A DNA stretch of 64,000 nucleotides from JANRKB01 sp033763695 (lineage in GTDB: Bacteria; Planctomycetota; Phycisphaerae; Phycisphaerales; UBA1924): NCBI GenBank assembly GCA_033763695.1, contig JANRKB010000010.1, forward strand, positions 62,001-126,000, in the 5' to 3' direction. This document shows, in pieces, positions 8,957-18,297 of this stretch. The notes beneath the pieces were generated by a model that saw only the letters and a list, made by a program, of their open reading frames with translations, did no database searches and was not told where the DNA came from. How positions within the stretch are numbered: the stretch's first letter is position 1; every line of letters begins with the position of its first letter. The position numbers and the translations under genes are program-made.

Positions 8957-10048
8957 ATGCGGAGCACGGAACGTCTCTTGGGTGGTCAGTCTCGACAGCG
9001 ATTCGTCGCCAATGGGCAGGCATTCACGCTGATCGAGCTTCTGGTGGTGATCGCGATCATCGCGGTGCTGATCGGCATTCTGCTGCCGTCGCTGGGCAAG
9101 GCACGCGAGGAAGCGCGATCGATTAAGTGCAGCGTGAATCTGAGGACGGTGGCCCAAGGATTCAGCGGCTACCAGATCGAATCGCGCGACTACTACCCCG
9201 CCTCGTACGTCTACGGCGACAACCAAACCGGAACGACGTGGCGGGTCGTGGACCAAAAAGAGAAGAACGAAGTCCCGGCCAACGGGTACATTCACTGGTC
9301 CGCGACCCTCTTCACGAGCGGCGGAGTGCCGGAGAATGCGTTCGAGTGCCCGACCATGCCCAACGGGGGCGCCCCGCGAACGAATCCCGGCAACAACTCA
9401 TCGGACTGGGCACCGAATCAGGTTGACGACGCTGGACAGACGGCTGCTACGGCGGTCTCCAACTATCCGCGGGATCGTCAGGTTCGGCGCACGGCCTACG
9501 CGGGCAACGCGGCGATCTTCCCCCGCAACAAGTTCGCCGACGACGGCCAGCCTCGCAAGAACCAGTTCGTCAAAGATGCCGCGATCATGAATCCTTCGCG
9601 GGTGATCCTCGCCACCGAGTTCTTCGCGAAAGATGACGGGCAGTACGACGCGCTCAAGGACCCACGTGGTGATAGCTCGGAGACCATCAAGAGTCACCGC
9701 CCGATCACTCCGTTCAATCACAAGTCTGCGGCCTCGGTCTATGACGCTCCCGCGTCGTCGAATCGCCCGGGCTTCGTGTATCCCAACAAGGACCAGTTGC
9801 GAGGGAATGCCCAACTTGGTCAGTACCTGATCAATGACCCCGACAGCGGATTGAACGCCGTTGGCCGTCACCACGGCGGCTCAAAGGGCGAGTACGGTGG
9901 TCCCGTCAACTTCAGTTTCGTCGACGGACACGTCGAGCGGATGAACGTCGTTGACAGCGTGAAAAAGCGCCTTTGGGGTGACCGGTTCTACAGCCTGACT
10001 GGTGACAACCGCGTCGATGAGACCGCGGGCGTCGACAGCTGGAAGTAA
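8957..10048 (+). CDS. Prepilin-like protein with type II secretion-type N-terminus
   Basis: The 363-residue protein has a short basic leader and the class III methylation motif QAFTLIELLVVIAIIAVLIGILLPSLGKAREEAR. The hydrophobic helix is followed by a long globular region with FSFVDGHVERM near the end, the xxDGHV signature of planctomycete prepilin-type (DUF1559/H-X9-DG) proteins. A prepilin peptidase would cut before F. The start at 8957 has AGGAG 7 bases upstream. No pilus or secretion machinery is encoded nearby. These families are greatly expanded in planctomycetes and their individual roles are unknown. Confidence 0.85.
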   Translation: MRSTERLLGGQSRQRFVANGQAFTLIELLVVIAIIAVLIGILLPSLGKAREEARSIKCSVNLRTVAQGFSGYQIESRDYYPASYVYGDNQTGTTWRVVDQKEKNEVPANGYIHWSATLFTSGGVPENAFECPTMPNGGAPRTNPGNNSSDWAPNQVDDAGQTAATAVSNYPRDRQVRRTAYAGNAAIFPRNKFADDGQPRKNQFVKDAAIMNPSRVILATEFFAKDDGQYDALKDPRGDSSETIKSHRPITPFNHKSAASVYDAPASSNRPGFVYPNKDQLRGNAQLGQYLINDPDSGLNAVGRHHGGSKGEYGGPVNFSFVDGHVERMNVVDSVKKRLWGDRFYSLTGDNRVDETAGVDSWK

Positions 10049-10164
10049 CACCGAAGTGCCGGCCTTTCGCCGGGCGTTGGATCGTCTTTGTCACTTTCGC
10101 GGGCGTTGAAACGTCCGCTGTGCATTGAGTTCTGTGTTTGGCTCTGGTGGAAAGAGAGGATCTC

Positions 10165-12741
10165 ATGGCCGGTGCGAAGAACAATGGTGCCAAGAACAGC
10201 GGATTGCTGCTTCTGGCTGCGGCGGGCTTGGTCGGCGGTCTCACCTCGGTGGCCGCGGCCCAGCCGTACTTGATCAATATCTCGGGCGCGACGCTGCTCG
10301 AGAACTTCATCAAGTCGGCGGGTTCGACCAACGACTTCCTGGATCTGGACGGCGACGGCAACTGCGGCCCGTGCAACGGCGTGGTTGACCAGTTGGCTCC
10401 GTTTGGTCTCAACCCCTTCCCTGCGTCGGGGCGCTGGATCGTCCAGTATCGCGTCGTCGGTTCGGTGAACGGCTTTATCGAACTCACCAAGTTCGGCTCA
10501 ACCTTCGTGACCACCGACTCCACCGACACCAACGGCCTGACCTCCGTCGGTGCCACCCTCGCCTATCACAACCGTCAACTCTACATCAACGCCGGTGCCC
10601 TGCTGACCGGCGGCGCGAACATCGGCAACTTTGGTAATCCCGGCGGCGCTCCCGTTCGTTCGGACACAACCACGCTGTCGGCGACCTATGCCGCCAACCC
10701 GACGCCCTCGGCGGGCGGTATCCGCATCGACATTGCCCCGCTCGACGTTCCCAGCCGTTGGGCAGTCCGAAACACGACCGGCTCGCCTGATCTTGATCAG
10801 ACCCCTGGCGCTCTTGGCTACGGCAACAATCCCCGCAAGTCCGTCAACCGCGATGGCGGCACGACCGGCTTCGGCAATCTCGGTGCTTCGCTCCCGGACC
10901 TGAACGGACGCAACCTGTTTGACCCGTCGAACCCTGGCGCGGCCGACAGCAACACGCTGTTCGATCAGCCCTTGGCGTGGGCCCCCATCGTTCCGATGAC
11001 CAACCTGGGCACCGGCATCACCCAGCTCAAGATGTCCGAAGTTCGTCACCTCTTCGCTACCGGTCGTCTGGCCAGTGGCGAGAACCTGCACGCGATCACG
11101 CGTGACGTGGGTTCGGGCACCCGCAACGCCTTTAACAACACCACCGGGCTTGATCCCTCGTGGGGCGTCGGCGACAACGTCGGCGGACTCTCGACTCTGG
11201 CCGTCAACAACAACCTCGGGCCGCAGTTCACGCCCACGAACAAGGGTGGCAACTCGGGCGTGGAGAACACGGTGTTCAACTCTCGCCTGGGCATCGGCTA
11301 CGTCGGCGCCGAGCGTGGCGTGGCGGGCGCGTGGCTGACGGGCAGCAACCCCCGGGCGGAAATCCTCGCCGTTCAAAACGATCTCTACGGCGGCACCCAG
11401 TTCCGTCGCCCGACGATCGACGCCGTGCTTGATAACGATGCCAACGGTTACGTGATCGGCGGCCCCGCGGCCCTCGTCACGATCGGCGACCCCCGCGCCG
11501 AGCCGGTGGCTCGCGGCGGCGACAACAACGGTCGCCCGAAGATGCGCAACCCGTACGCGGCTGAGTATCTGAACAACCTGCGCAAGAGCACCGAGGCGTT
11601 CGTCGCGGTTCCCGGCGGGCTTGATTCTGAGTTCATGCCCGGCGAAGTGTTGGCCACGATCCTGATCCTCTCCGAGGCTCTGGACAACGCCCACAGCTTC
11701 ACCAACCCCACGCAGTTGATCCCGACCCCCGCGTTCAACCTCTCGCTCCAGAACTACATCCGCTCCAACAACGTCCTCGCCAACAGCGTCTATCAGAACT
11801 TCAACCTCTCGGCCACCGGTCGCTCGCCGATCCGTACCACCGGCATCACCTACAGCGACGGCGTGGTCAACGGCGCCAACTACATCAGCCAGAGCGGTGC
11901 CGCAATCACCTACAACACCGCTCTCTCCCTCCGCAACAAGATCGCCGGCGACTTCAACGGAGACGGCAAGCGCGACATTAACGACGCCAGCGAGATGCTC
12001 AAGGCGTTCCGTCAGCGCAATGGCGGCCCGACCTGGAGCGCTCCCAACGGCACCGGCCTGGCCCAATCGGCGGGCGGCATCGCTGGCGCTCCCGGCACCG
12101 ACGCCTGCATCGAAATCCTCGGTGACTTCGATGGCAACGGTTCGTTCAACGTCGCGGACATCCGTTACTGGGCCGACGGCCTGGGTGTCAACGCCACGAC
12201 CCGCGTGCTTGATCGCAAGGCCGCCTTCGAGGCCATCGACAACGCGTGGTTCGCGCTGACCGGCAGCAACAACTTCTTCGGCACCACCAAGTCGGGCGGT
12301 CCGGCCTACATCGCCGGCGAGAGCCGCTTCGACATCGCTTCGGCTTCGGGCGCCAACGCCCGCGGCTGGGCCCCGGTCGGCGCGGACGGTGTCATTGATA
12401 CCTTCGACCTCAACTTCACCAAGGCCCAGTTCCAAGGCAATGACTTCGTCACCGACGGCGAGGCGAACTGGACCAACACATTCGAGGCCGTCGGCTTCGA
12501 TCTGTCGGCGGACAACACGGGTGACCTCGTGGTGAACACGGCCGACGTGGACGCCATCAAGGCCGCGTTGGGCATCTGCGACGCCGACTTCAACGGCGAC
12601 GGCTTCCTCGACTTCACCGACTTCGACGCCTTCGTCGCCGACTTCGAGGCTGGTGCGGCGAATGCCGACTTCAACGGCGACGGCTTCCTTGACTTCACCG
12701 ACTTCGACGCGTTCGTTGCCGCGTTCGAGGCTGGCTGCTAA
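10165..12741 (+). CDS. Secreted PstS-like protein with GC-type dockerin C-terminus
   Basis: The product has 858 residues. The start at 10165 follows GAGAGGA; the signal peptide ends at SVAAAQ. The N-terminal half (PYLINISGATLLENFI, then ITRDVGSGTRNAFNN and GIGYVGAERG) resembles phosphate-binding-type periplasmic proteins, where an SGTR motif contacts the ligand; this similarity is weak and uncertain. The C-terminal third has EF-hand-like loops (DFNGDGKRDIND, DFDGNGSFNVAD) and ends with two near-identical 27-residue units, DFNGDGFLDFTDFDAFVADF and its repeat. The terminal EAGC is the GC end of the GC-type dockerin known from Phycisphaerae. It is likely surface-anchored or part of a surface complex. 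A terminator follows at 12864. Confidence 0.78.
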   Translation: MAGAKNNGAKNSGLLLLAAAGLVGGLTSVAAAQPYLINISGATLLENFIKSAGSTNDFLDLDGDGNCGPCNGVVDQLAPFGLNPFPASGRWIVQYRVVGSVNGFIELTKFGSTFVTTDSTDTNGLTSVGATLAYHNRQLYINAGALLTGGANIGNFGNPGGAPVRSDTTTLSATYAANPTPSAGGIRIDIAPLDVPSRWAVRNTTGSPDLDQTPGALGYGNNPRKSVNRDGGTTGFGNLGASLPDLNGRNLFDPSNPGAADSNTLFDQPLAWAPIVPMTNLGTGITQLKMSEVRHLFATGRLASGENLHAITRDVGSGTRNAFNNTTGLDPSWGVGDNVGGLSTLAVNNNLGPQFTPTNKGGNSGVENTVFNSRLGIGYVGAERGVAGAWLTGSNPRAEILAVQNDLYGGTQFRRPTIDAVLDNDANGYVIGGPAALVTIGDPRAEPVARGGDNNGRPKMRNPYAAEYLNNLRKSTEAFVAVPGGLDSEFMPGEVLATILILSEALDNAHSFTNPTQLIPTPAFNLSLQNYIRSNNVLANSVYQNFNLSATGRSPIRTTGITYSDGVVNGANYISQSGAAITYNTALSLRNKIAGDFNGDGKRDINDASEMLKAFRQRNGGPTWSAPNGTGLAQSAGGIAGAPGTDACIEILGDFDGNGSFNVADIRYWADGLGVNATTRVLDRKAAFEAIDNAWFALTGSNNFFGTTKSGGPAYIAGESRFDIASASGANARGWAPVGADGVIDTFDLNFTKAQFQGNDFVTDGEANWTNTFEAVGFDLSADNTGDLVVNTADVDAIKAALGICDADFNGDGFLDFTDFDAFVADFEAGAANADFNGDGFLDFTDFDAFVAAFEAGC
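12583..12739 (+). repeat. Tandem 81-base repeat encoding two dockerin units
   Basis: Copies begin at 12583 and 12664 (GCCGACTTCAACGGCGACGG in both) and differ at few positions. They encode calcium-loop units at the C-terminus of the PstS-like protein. The high nucleotide identity suggests a recent duplication or gene conversion. Confidence 0.75.
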
Positions 12742-12863
12742 AGCCCGATTCGTGCTCGCCAACACACCATGATCGTGTGACGGCGGGTTGGACGAACGGC
12801 TGATCTGTATGTGACTGCGGCGGGCCGAGAGGCCAAAGCCGAGACAACCAGTCCTGCTCCGCG

Positions 12864-12905
12864 ACGCCGCCCTTAGGATGTATTCAGGGCGGCGTTGCAC
12901 TTTTT
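12864..12905 (+). terminator. Rho-independent terminator after the dockerin protein
   Basis: A perfect 10-bp stem (ACGCCGCCCT / AGGGCGGCGT) with a 12-base loop is followed within 6 bases by TTTTT. Confidence 0.8.
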
Positions 12906-13019
12906 GACGCGGGCGGCGCCAGCGCGAAACAGCAGCCGCAAATGTCCCAAGAATCGTCTACGCTGGGGTCTGTTCTGTGGGCGCGTTTGCCACGCAGACA
13001 CCAGAGTGGGAGGCTCGTG

Positions 13020-13928
13020 ATGGCACGCGTGAATCGTCGATCTGCTTCGCTTGCAGTGCTTGGCTTGGTACTGCTGGCCGGAAGTGCCGCGCTTTCGGGC
13101 TGCGTCATTCACGCCGACGACTCCACGTATGGCGATAGTTATGGTTCCTCCCGTGCTTTTGAATCCACGACGGTGGACCGCCCGGCCGCGACCAAAGGTC
13201 GGCTGGTGGCAGAATCTCGCAACGGTTCAATCACTGTTCATCGCGCGACCGACGGCAAGTTGCATGTCGAGGCTTCGATGCGATCGCGTTCCGAGGGCCG
13301 CGTCAAGGATGCCGCGCTCGACGTTACCGATACCTCGGTCGGCGTGCGCGTTGCGATCAAATGGCCTGATGGCCGCTGGCAGGCGGGAGATGCCGCGGAT
13401 CTGGAGATCTGGATCCCCGACGCCGACGGCCTCGATCTCAACAGCACCAATGGCGATATCGAAGTCGGCGGCTTCGCGGGGCGACTGACGGCGACGACAA
13501 GCAACGCGGGCATCACGATCAAGCGTCACGACGGCACGGTGATCGCCAGGACCAGCAACGCCGATATCGAGGCGAGTGATGTGACGGGCGATGTCGACGC
13601 CACCACCAGCAACTCTTCGATCACGCTGCGCGATGTGACCGGGCGCGTCGTTGCATTGACTTCCAACGGCGACATCGACATTCACCTTGCGCCAAGCGCC
13701 TCTGGGCCGGTGACGGCGACAACCAGCAACTCATCGATCACACTGCTCGTCGGGCCGGGCTTCACGGGCGAACTCTCGGCGTCGACGAGCAACGGCACCG
13801 TCGAGTGCACCGACGCGCGGGCCAGGAGCACGCGGTCTGGAAAGTCCTCCGAGGTCTTCAACTTTGGCAGCGGCACGGCGTCGAAACTGGCGACCTCGAA
13901 TGGTGACGTCACGGTGAAGCCGCGCTGA
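13020..13928 (+). CDS. Lipoprotein with DUF4097-like beta-strand repeats
   Basis: The 302-residue protein starts at ATG 13020, with GGGAGG 9 bases upstream. The signal peptide ends in the lipobox LSGC, so it should be a lipid-anchored envelope protein. The mature part is built of short repeated beta-strand motifs such as LTATTSNAGITIK, VDATTSNSSITLRD and LSASTSNGTVEC. This TSNG/TSNS pattern is the hallmark of DUF4097 putative adhesins, which form a right-handed beta-solenoid. Its function is unknown. It converges on rplS, with a shared terminator at 13970. Confidence 0.85.
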   Translation: MARVNRRSASLAVLGLVLLAGSAALSGCVIHADDSTYGDSYGSSRAFESTTVDRPAATKGRLVAESRNGSITVHRATDGKLHVEASMRSRSEGRVKDAALDVTDTSVGVRVAIKWPDGRWQAGDAADLEIWIPDADGLDLNSTNGDIEVGGFAGRLTATTSNAGITIKRHDGTVIARTSNADIEASDVTGDVDATTSNSSITLRDVTGRVVALTSNGDIDIHLAPSASGPVTATTSNSSITLLVGPGFTGELSASTSNGTVECTDARARSTRSGKSSEVFNFGSGTASKLATSNGDVTVKPR

Positions 13929-13969
13929 GGCGACCTCCGACATGAGCGGCGTCCAACATGTGGCAAACA

Positions 13970-13999
13970 AAAGGCCCTTCCATCGCTGGAAGGGCCTTT
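13970..13999. terminator. Bidirectional terminator between the lipoprotein and rplS
   Basis: A 13-bp perfect stem (AAAGGCCCTTCCA and its complement) encloses a TCGC loop. The A-rich and T-rich ends allow use from both sides. Confidence 0.85.
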
Positions 14000-14080
14000 G
14001 TGATTCGTTCTCGATTGGTGAAAACTTCTGGTCGCATGCCGCTCGTTCGAGCCCGCAGCGATTGGAAGCTGCCGCTGGGC

Positions 14081-14485
14081 TTAGCCCTGGCCAGCGAGGG
14101 GCAGTCCCTCGACGTGCTTCATGCCGCGACGGCGGTCGCGGAGGCGACGGCTCTTGCCGACGCGATCCTTGAGGTAGTAGAGCTTGGCGCGACGAGCATC
14201 GCCACGACGGACGACCTCGAACTTGCTGATGAGCGGGCTGTTGATCGGCCACGTACGCTCGATGCCCACATCGTCGACGACGCGACGGACGCGGATCATC
14301 TCGTTGATCCCGCTGCCCGTGCGGCTGATGAGCACGCCGGAGTACACCTGCGTGCGCTCCTTGTCGCCTTCAACGATGCGGATGTGGACGTTGACCGAGT
14401 CGCCGATGTCCATGCGCGGGACATCCTTCTTGATTGCCGACTCGTTGATCTTCGCCAGAATGGCCTGCTGCGACAGCTTCGACAT
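14081..14485 (-). CDS. rplS: Large ribosomal subunit protein bL19
   Basis: The 134-residue product matches bL19 throughout: DIGDSVNVHIRIVEGDKERTQVYSGVLI, then ERTWPINSPLISKFEVVRRGDARRAKLYYLKDRVGK. It sits at the 30S-50S interface. Translation should start at MSKLSQQAILAKI (14485); the frame is open further upstream but that part has no L19 similarity. trmD lies 105 bases upstream on the same strand, the conserved trmD-rplS order. rpsP and rimM, usually before trmD, are not here. Confidence 0.96.
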   Translation of the reverse strand: MSKLSQQAILAKINESAIKKDVPRMDIGDSVNVHIRIVEGDKERTQVYSGVLISRTGSGINEMIRVRRVVDDVGIERTWPINSPLISKFEVVRRGDARRAKLYYLKDRVGKSRRLRDRRRGMKHVEGLPLAGQG

Positions 14486-14590
14486 GAATGCACCCGTTCG
14501 ATCAGCGCGCCGCCAAGGCGACGCAATGGACATGAGATCATCCGGCGGCCTTCGCCGGGCCTCTACGATAGACCGCTCCCCGCGTGGATT

Positions 14591-15376
14591 CTACTTGTTC
14601 GGGCTTGATTCGCCCGCTGCGTCCCGTTTGGCGGGCTCTTCTGCGGGTGAAACCGTCGCCGGCCCCGGCCCCGGGGCCAGCAGATCCGGGCGGCGTTCCT
14701 GGGTTCGCTGTTCCATCTGGGCCAGCCGCCACGCGTCGACCTTGGCGTGGTCGCCGCTGAGCAGGATTTCGGGTACTTCCATCCCCATCCACTCACGCGG
14801 CCGGGTGTAGTGAGGGCAGTCGAGCAGGCGCCGTCCGTCGGGCAGGCGGCTGAAGCTGACCGCGGCCGCAGACCCCGCGTCCCCCAGTGAGCCCGGCAGG
14901 AGCCGGATCACCGCATCCATCAGGACCATCGCTCCCAGCTCACCACCGGAGAGGACGTAGTCGCCGATGCTGATCTCCAGCGGCGCGAGTTTCTGGATGA
15001 CCCGTTCGTCGATTCCCTCGTAGTGCCCGGCGAGCAGCAGCAGTCGCGGCTTGGTCGCCAGCGTTTCAACCAGCGGCTGGGTGAGCGGGACGCCTTGCGG
15101 CGTGAGCAAGATACGCGTGGCAGGGCGCGGATCGAGCGATTCGACGGCATGAACCGCGTCCCACACGGGTTGGCACATCATCACCATGCCCGGGCCGCCG
15201 CCGAACGGACGATCGTCGGTCTTCTGATGTTTGTTGGTCGTGAACCCGCGGATATCGGTCGCATGCCATTCGACAACGCCGGCGGCACGAGCACGCGCCG
15301 GAATGCTCACACCCAGCGCGCCGGGCGCGTCAGGAGCGAACATCTCGGGAAACGTCGTCAAGATGTCAATCCGCAT
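14591..15376 (-). CDS. trmD: tRNA (guanine(37)-N1)-methyltransferase TrmD
   Basis: TrmD uses S-adenosylmethionine to methylate G37 next to the anticodon. The sequence has RIDILTTFPEMF at the start, the conserved DDRPFGGGPGMVM loop, LLLLAGHYEGIDERV and SIGDYVLSGGELGAMV, which form the trefoil-knot SAM site. The C-terminal extension (APGPGPATVSPAEEPAKRDA) is low-complexity and probably disordered. I chose 15376, which has GGGA 8 bases upstream; ATG 15382 is an alternative two codons earlier. It is divergent from the isocitrate dehydrogenase gene. Confidence 0.96.
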   Translation of the reverse strand: MRIDILTTFPEMFAPDAPGALGVSIPARARAAGVVEWHATDIRGFTTNKHQKTDDRPFGGGPGMVMMCQPVWDAVHAVESLDPRPATRILLTPQGVPLTQPLVETLATKPRLLLLAGHYEGIDERVIQKLAPLEISIGDYVLSGGELGAMVLMDAVIRLLPGSLGDAGSAAAVSFSRLPDGRRLLDCPHYTRPREWMGMEVPEILLSGDHAKVDAWRLAQMEQRTQERRPDLLAPGPGPATVSPAEEPAKRDAAGESSPNK

Positions 15377-15598
15377 CGGCATGTCCCAGAAGTGTTGGCG
15401 CGACGCGAGGTCGGTGCGGCGCGTGACGGTGCAGAAATGCGACCGGGTCGGTTCATCAGACCAGACGCCGCGCTATCCTTGCCCACTTTCCGCCCGTCGG
15501 AGCGAATCGCCGGGTTGCGAAAGCTGGTTACGCGGCGTGCGTGCGGTGTCGTGCCTTGAACGCCACGCAATGCCGCCGCGTCTGAAGGAGCTCCACAC

Positions 15599-17086
15599 AT
15601 GTCGTCTCGCTTGAGCATCGCCCTCGCTGCCGGTGACGGTATCGGTCCGGAAATCATGGACGCCACGCTGGAGCTCTTCAAAGCCGCGGGCGTCATGAAC
15701 CACGCCGACTTCATCCCGGTTGAGATGGGCGCGTCGGTCTTCGCCATGGGCAACTCGCGCGGCATGAGCGATCAGGCCATCCGCACCACCGAAGACTGCG
15801 GCTTGCTCTTCAAGGGCCCGATGGAGACCCCTAAGGGCGGCGGCGGCAAGTCAATCAACGTCACGGCACGCAAACTCTGGAACGCCTACGCCAACTTCCG
15901 CACCTTCAAGACCCTCCCCGGCGTCGAGACCGTCTACTCCAAGGCCGGCATCCACATCGACATGTGCGTCGTCCGCGAGAACATCGAGGACACCTACGGC
16001 GGCGTCGAGCACCGGCTCTCCAACGACATGATCCAGTGCAAGCGACTGATCTCCGCCCCAGGCTGCGACGCGGTCCATCGCTTCGCTTTCCAGACCGCGC
16101 GACGACTGGGGATCAAGAAGGCCGCGTGCGTGCACAAGGCCAACATCATGAAGATGACCGACGGCCTGTTCCTCGATCGCTTCAAGGCCGCGGGCCGCGA
16201 CTTTCCGGAGATCGAGCAGAGCGACGTCATCGTCGACGCGCTGTGCATGAACCTGGTCGTCAAGCCGCAGCAGTATCAGATGCTCGTGCTCCCCAACCTG
16301 CAGGGCGACATCGTCAGCGACCTGTGCGCCGGGCTTGTCGGCGGGCTGGGCTTTGCGCCCAGCGCCAACATCGGCAACCACATCAGCATCTTTGAGGCCG
16401 TGCACGGCACCGCGCCGGACATCGCCGGCCGCGGCATCGCCAACCCGACCAGCCTCATCCTCTCGGGCATCATGATGCTCCGCCATGTGGGGCTGACCGT
16501 CCCCGCTGCGAACATCGAGAACGCGCTGCTCGCCACGCTCGAATCCGGCATCCGCACCGGCGATTTCGGCGACAAGACCAAGCCCGCGCTGGGCACGCGC
16601 GACTTCACCAACGCCATCATCGAGCGACTGGGCAACAAGCCCAAGACGGTGACGGCCGTCGAAGTGCCCGCCGCCAACAGCGCGATTCCCCAGCGACCCG
16701 CGGCCCCAACGGGCCAGCAGGTGATCCGCACCTACAAGAACGTGGTCACGCACGTCGTGGGCTGCGACATCTACCTCGACTCACCGCTCAGCCCGCTCGC
16801 GCTGGCCGAAGAAATGCAGCGCGTCTGCCAGGACACGCCGTTCAAGCTCACGCTCATCTCCAACCGCGGCACGCAGGTGTGGCCGACGGGCAGCGTGTAC
16901 ACCGAGTGCGTGGACTACTACCGCGTGCGTTTCGAACTCAAGGAGAACGTGCCTGCGGGCTCGTTCGGCCAGTCCCGCTGCGTCGCGCTCATGGACAAGG
17001 TCGCCGAGGCCTTCACCATCTGCTCGTACGAACTGCTCCGCACGTTCGACGGCGTGAAGGGCTACAGCCTGGCGCAGGGGCAGTAA
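15599..17086 (+). CDS. icd: Isocitrate dehydrogenase, long form with C-terminal domain
   Basis: The 495-residue protein is a beta-decarboxylating dehydrogenase: AAGDGIGPEIMDATLE at the N-terminus, VVRENIEDTYGGVEH, the metal-binding NLQGDIVSDLCAGLVGGLGFAPSANIG and EAVHGTAPDIAGRGIANP. The length and the extra C-terminal domain after about residue 350 match the Thermus-type isocitrate dehydrogenase (about 496 residues) better than the 416-residue E. coli enzyme. It should oxidise isocitrate to 2-oxoglutarate; cofactor choice cannot be read with confidence. AAGGAG precedes ATG 15599 by 9 bases. Confidence 0.9.
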   Translation: MSSRLSIALAAGDGIGPEIMDATLELFKAAGVMNHADFIPVEMGASVFAMGNSRGMSDQAIRTTEDCGLLFKGPMETPKGGGGKSINVTARKLWNAYANFRTFKTLPGVETVYSKAGIHIDMCVVRENIEDTYGGVEHRLSNDMIQCKRLISAPGCDAVHRFAFQTARRLGIKKAACVHKANIMKMTDGLFLDRFKAAGRDFPEIEQSDVIVDALCMNLVVKPQQYQMLVLPNLQGDIVSDLCAGLVGGLGFAPSANIGNHISIFEAVHGTAPDIAGRGIANPTSLILSGIMMLRHVGLTVPAANIENALLATLESGIRTGDFGDKTKPALGTRDFTNAIIERLGNKPKTVTAVEVPAANSAIPQRPAAPTGQQVIRTYKNVVTHVVGCDIYLDSPLSPLALAEEMQRVCQDTPFKLTLISNRGTQVWPTGSVYTECVDYYRVRFELKENVPAGSFGQSRCVALMDKVAEAFTICSYELLRTFDGVKGYSLAQGQ

Positions 17087-17116
17087 GACGCCGCAAGGCG
17101 AAACCAGCGAAGCGAC

Positions 17117-17160
17117 AAGCTCCCATGCTCGATCTCTTGATCGTGGAATGGGAGCTTTGC
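17117..17160 (+). terminator. Terminator between icd and the convergent prepilin gene
   Basis: The outer stem AAGCTCCCAT / ATGGGAGCTT encloses an inner stem CGATC-TCTT-GATCG. The T-run is short (TTT), so termination may be modest. It lies in the convergent gap and could serve both sides. Confidence 0.65.
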
Positions 17161-17190
17161 TGTCTTGCGCTCTGCGAGGGTGCCTGCGCC

Positions 17191-18009
17191 TCAGGATGTC
17201 GGCACGCCGTCGTTCCAGATTGACAGCGTCTCAAGGTCCTGCTTCGGAATCTGCTTCGCGTGACCGTCGAGGTACAGGCCGCTGGAGCCGGTTTTGTGCT
17301 GCGCCGGATTCAGGCGATAGTCGTCGCGTTGAATGTCGGGGAAGATGTGGCGCGGCAGCCAGACGTCGTAACACTGGCCGAGCGTCACATCATCAGTCGC
17401 AAACGTCTCCCACGCCTTGCGCATGACACCGCCCGTGTCGGCCGCAAACTCGCTCAGATAGAGCATGCGATCGGGGAACGGCATGCGTTCCATGAGCATG
17501 GGGCCGCGGCGCTGCGGGATGTGGGCCCGCGAGCCTTCGCCGCGCATATCGACCTCGCCGTCGGCGTAGAAGGCGAAGCCGTTGACGACGTAGTGCACGT
17601 TGTGAGCGTCCTGCTTGCGGCTTGGGCAGCGGTAGTAGGGGGCGTGCTCAAACATGTCGTTGGGATCGATGTTGGGCGACACGCCCGGATCAAGCTCCGG
17701 GCGATAGGCGACATCCCAAGGCAAGCGTTCGCGGAAGTTCTGCGGCGTCGTCCCCGCGCTGCCCTCACGCATCACGTAGCCCTTGTACTGCGCGGCGTAC
17801 AGCGTCATCGCCATATGGACCTGCTTGGTGCGCGACAAGCACACCGCGCTGCGTCCCGCCTCGCGCGCCATGCCGAGGGCGGGCAACAGCAGGCCGATGA
17901 GGATCGCGATGATCCCGATGACCACCAGCAACTCGATCAGCGTGAACGCGTGCGCCGGGCTGATTCGGCAGACGGCAGGAGAGGATCGCGACAAGGAACG
18001 ATGCAGCAT
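17191..18009 (-). CDS. Prepilin-like protein with type II secretion-type N-terminus
   Basis: The product has 272 residues. The N-terminal motif HAFTLIELLVVIGIIAILIGLLLPALGMAREAGRSAVCL marks a class III prepilin signal and helix. Near the C-terminus is GLYLDGHAKQIP, the DGH signature of the planctomycete DUF1559-like group. The start at 18009 has GGAGG 7 bases upstream. It is an orphan with no pilin machinery around it. The globular part (PYYRCPSRKQDAHNVHYVVNGFAFY) is typical of this group but has no known function. Confidence 0.85.
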   Translation of the reverse strand: MLHRSLSRSSPAVCRISPAHAFTLIELLVVIGIIAILIGLLLPALGMAREAGRSAVCLSRTKQVHMAMTLYAAQYKGYVMREGSAGTTPQNFRERLPWDVAYRPELDPGVSPNIDPNDMFEHAPYYRCPSRKQDAHNVHYVVNGFAFYADGEVDMRGEGSRAHIPQRRGPMLMERMPFPDRMLYLSEFAADTGGVMRKAWETFATDDVTLGQCYDVWLPRHIFPDIQRDDYRLNPAQHKTGSSGLYLDGHAKQIPKQDLETLSIWNDGVPTS

Positions 18010-18297
18010 GACTCATCCTCCATTGGTTCGGGGGAGTGGATCAGGGTGCGCAACAGACGCAACGGGTTGGAGGCAGTCGGACGGACAAAGCCGTCGCGAC
18101 GTGAGGTTCGCACGATACCACAAACCCGCCGTCGCTCCAAGCGGGTTTGAACGAATCAACGGCATCGGCGTGAGTTGGATGCGTGCGGTGCATCTCCCCG
18201 TGGACACTTCGCGAGATTTCGCAACACGCGGGTGCTGGTCCTCGCCTGCGCGATTGGCCGATACCATGTTCGCGTGATTTCGAGCCTTGTTCCAAGC

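Noticed and set aside
10498..12900. An 800-residue minus-strand open frame opposite the dockerin protein
   Set aside because: It has valine/glutamate/arginine-rich composition typical of an antisense reading, and it spans the plus-strand terminator.
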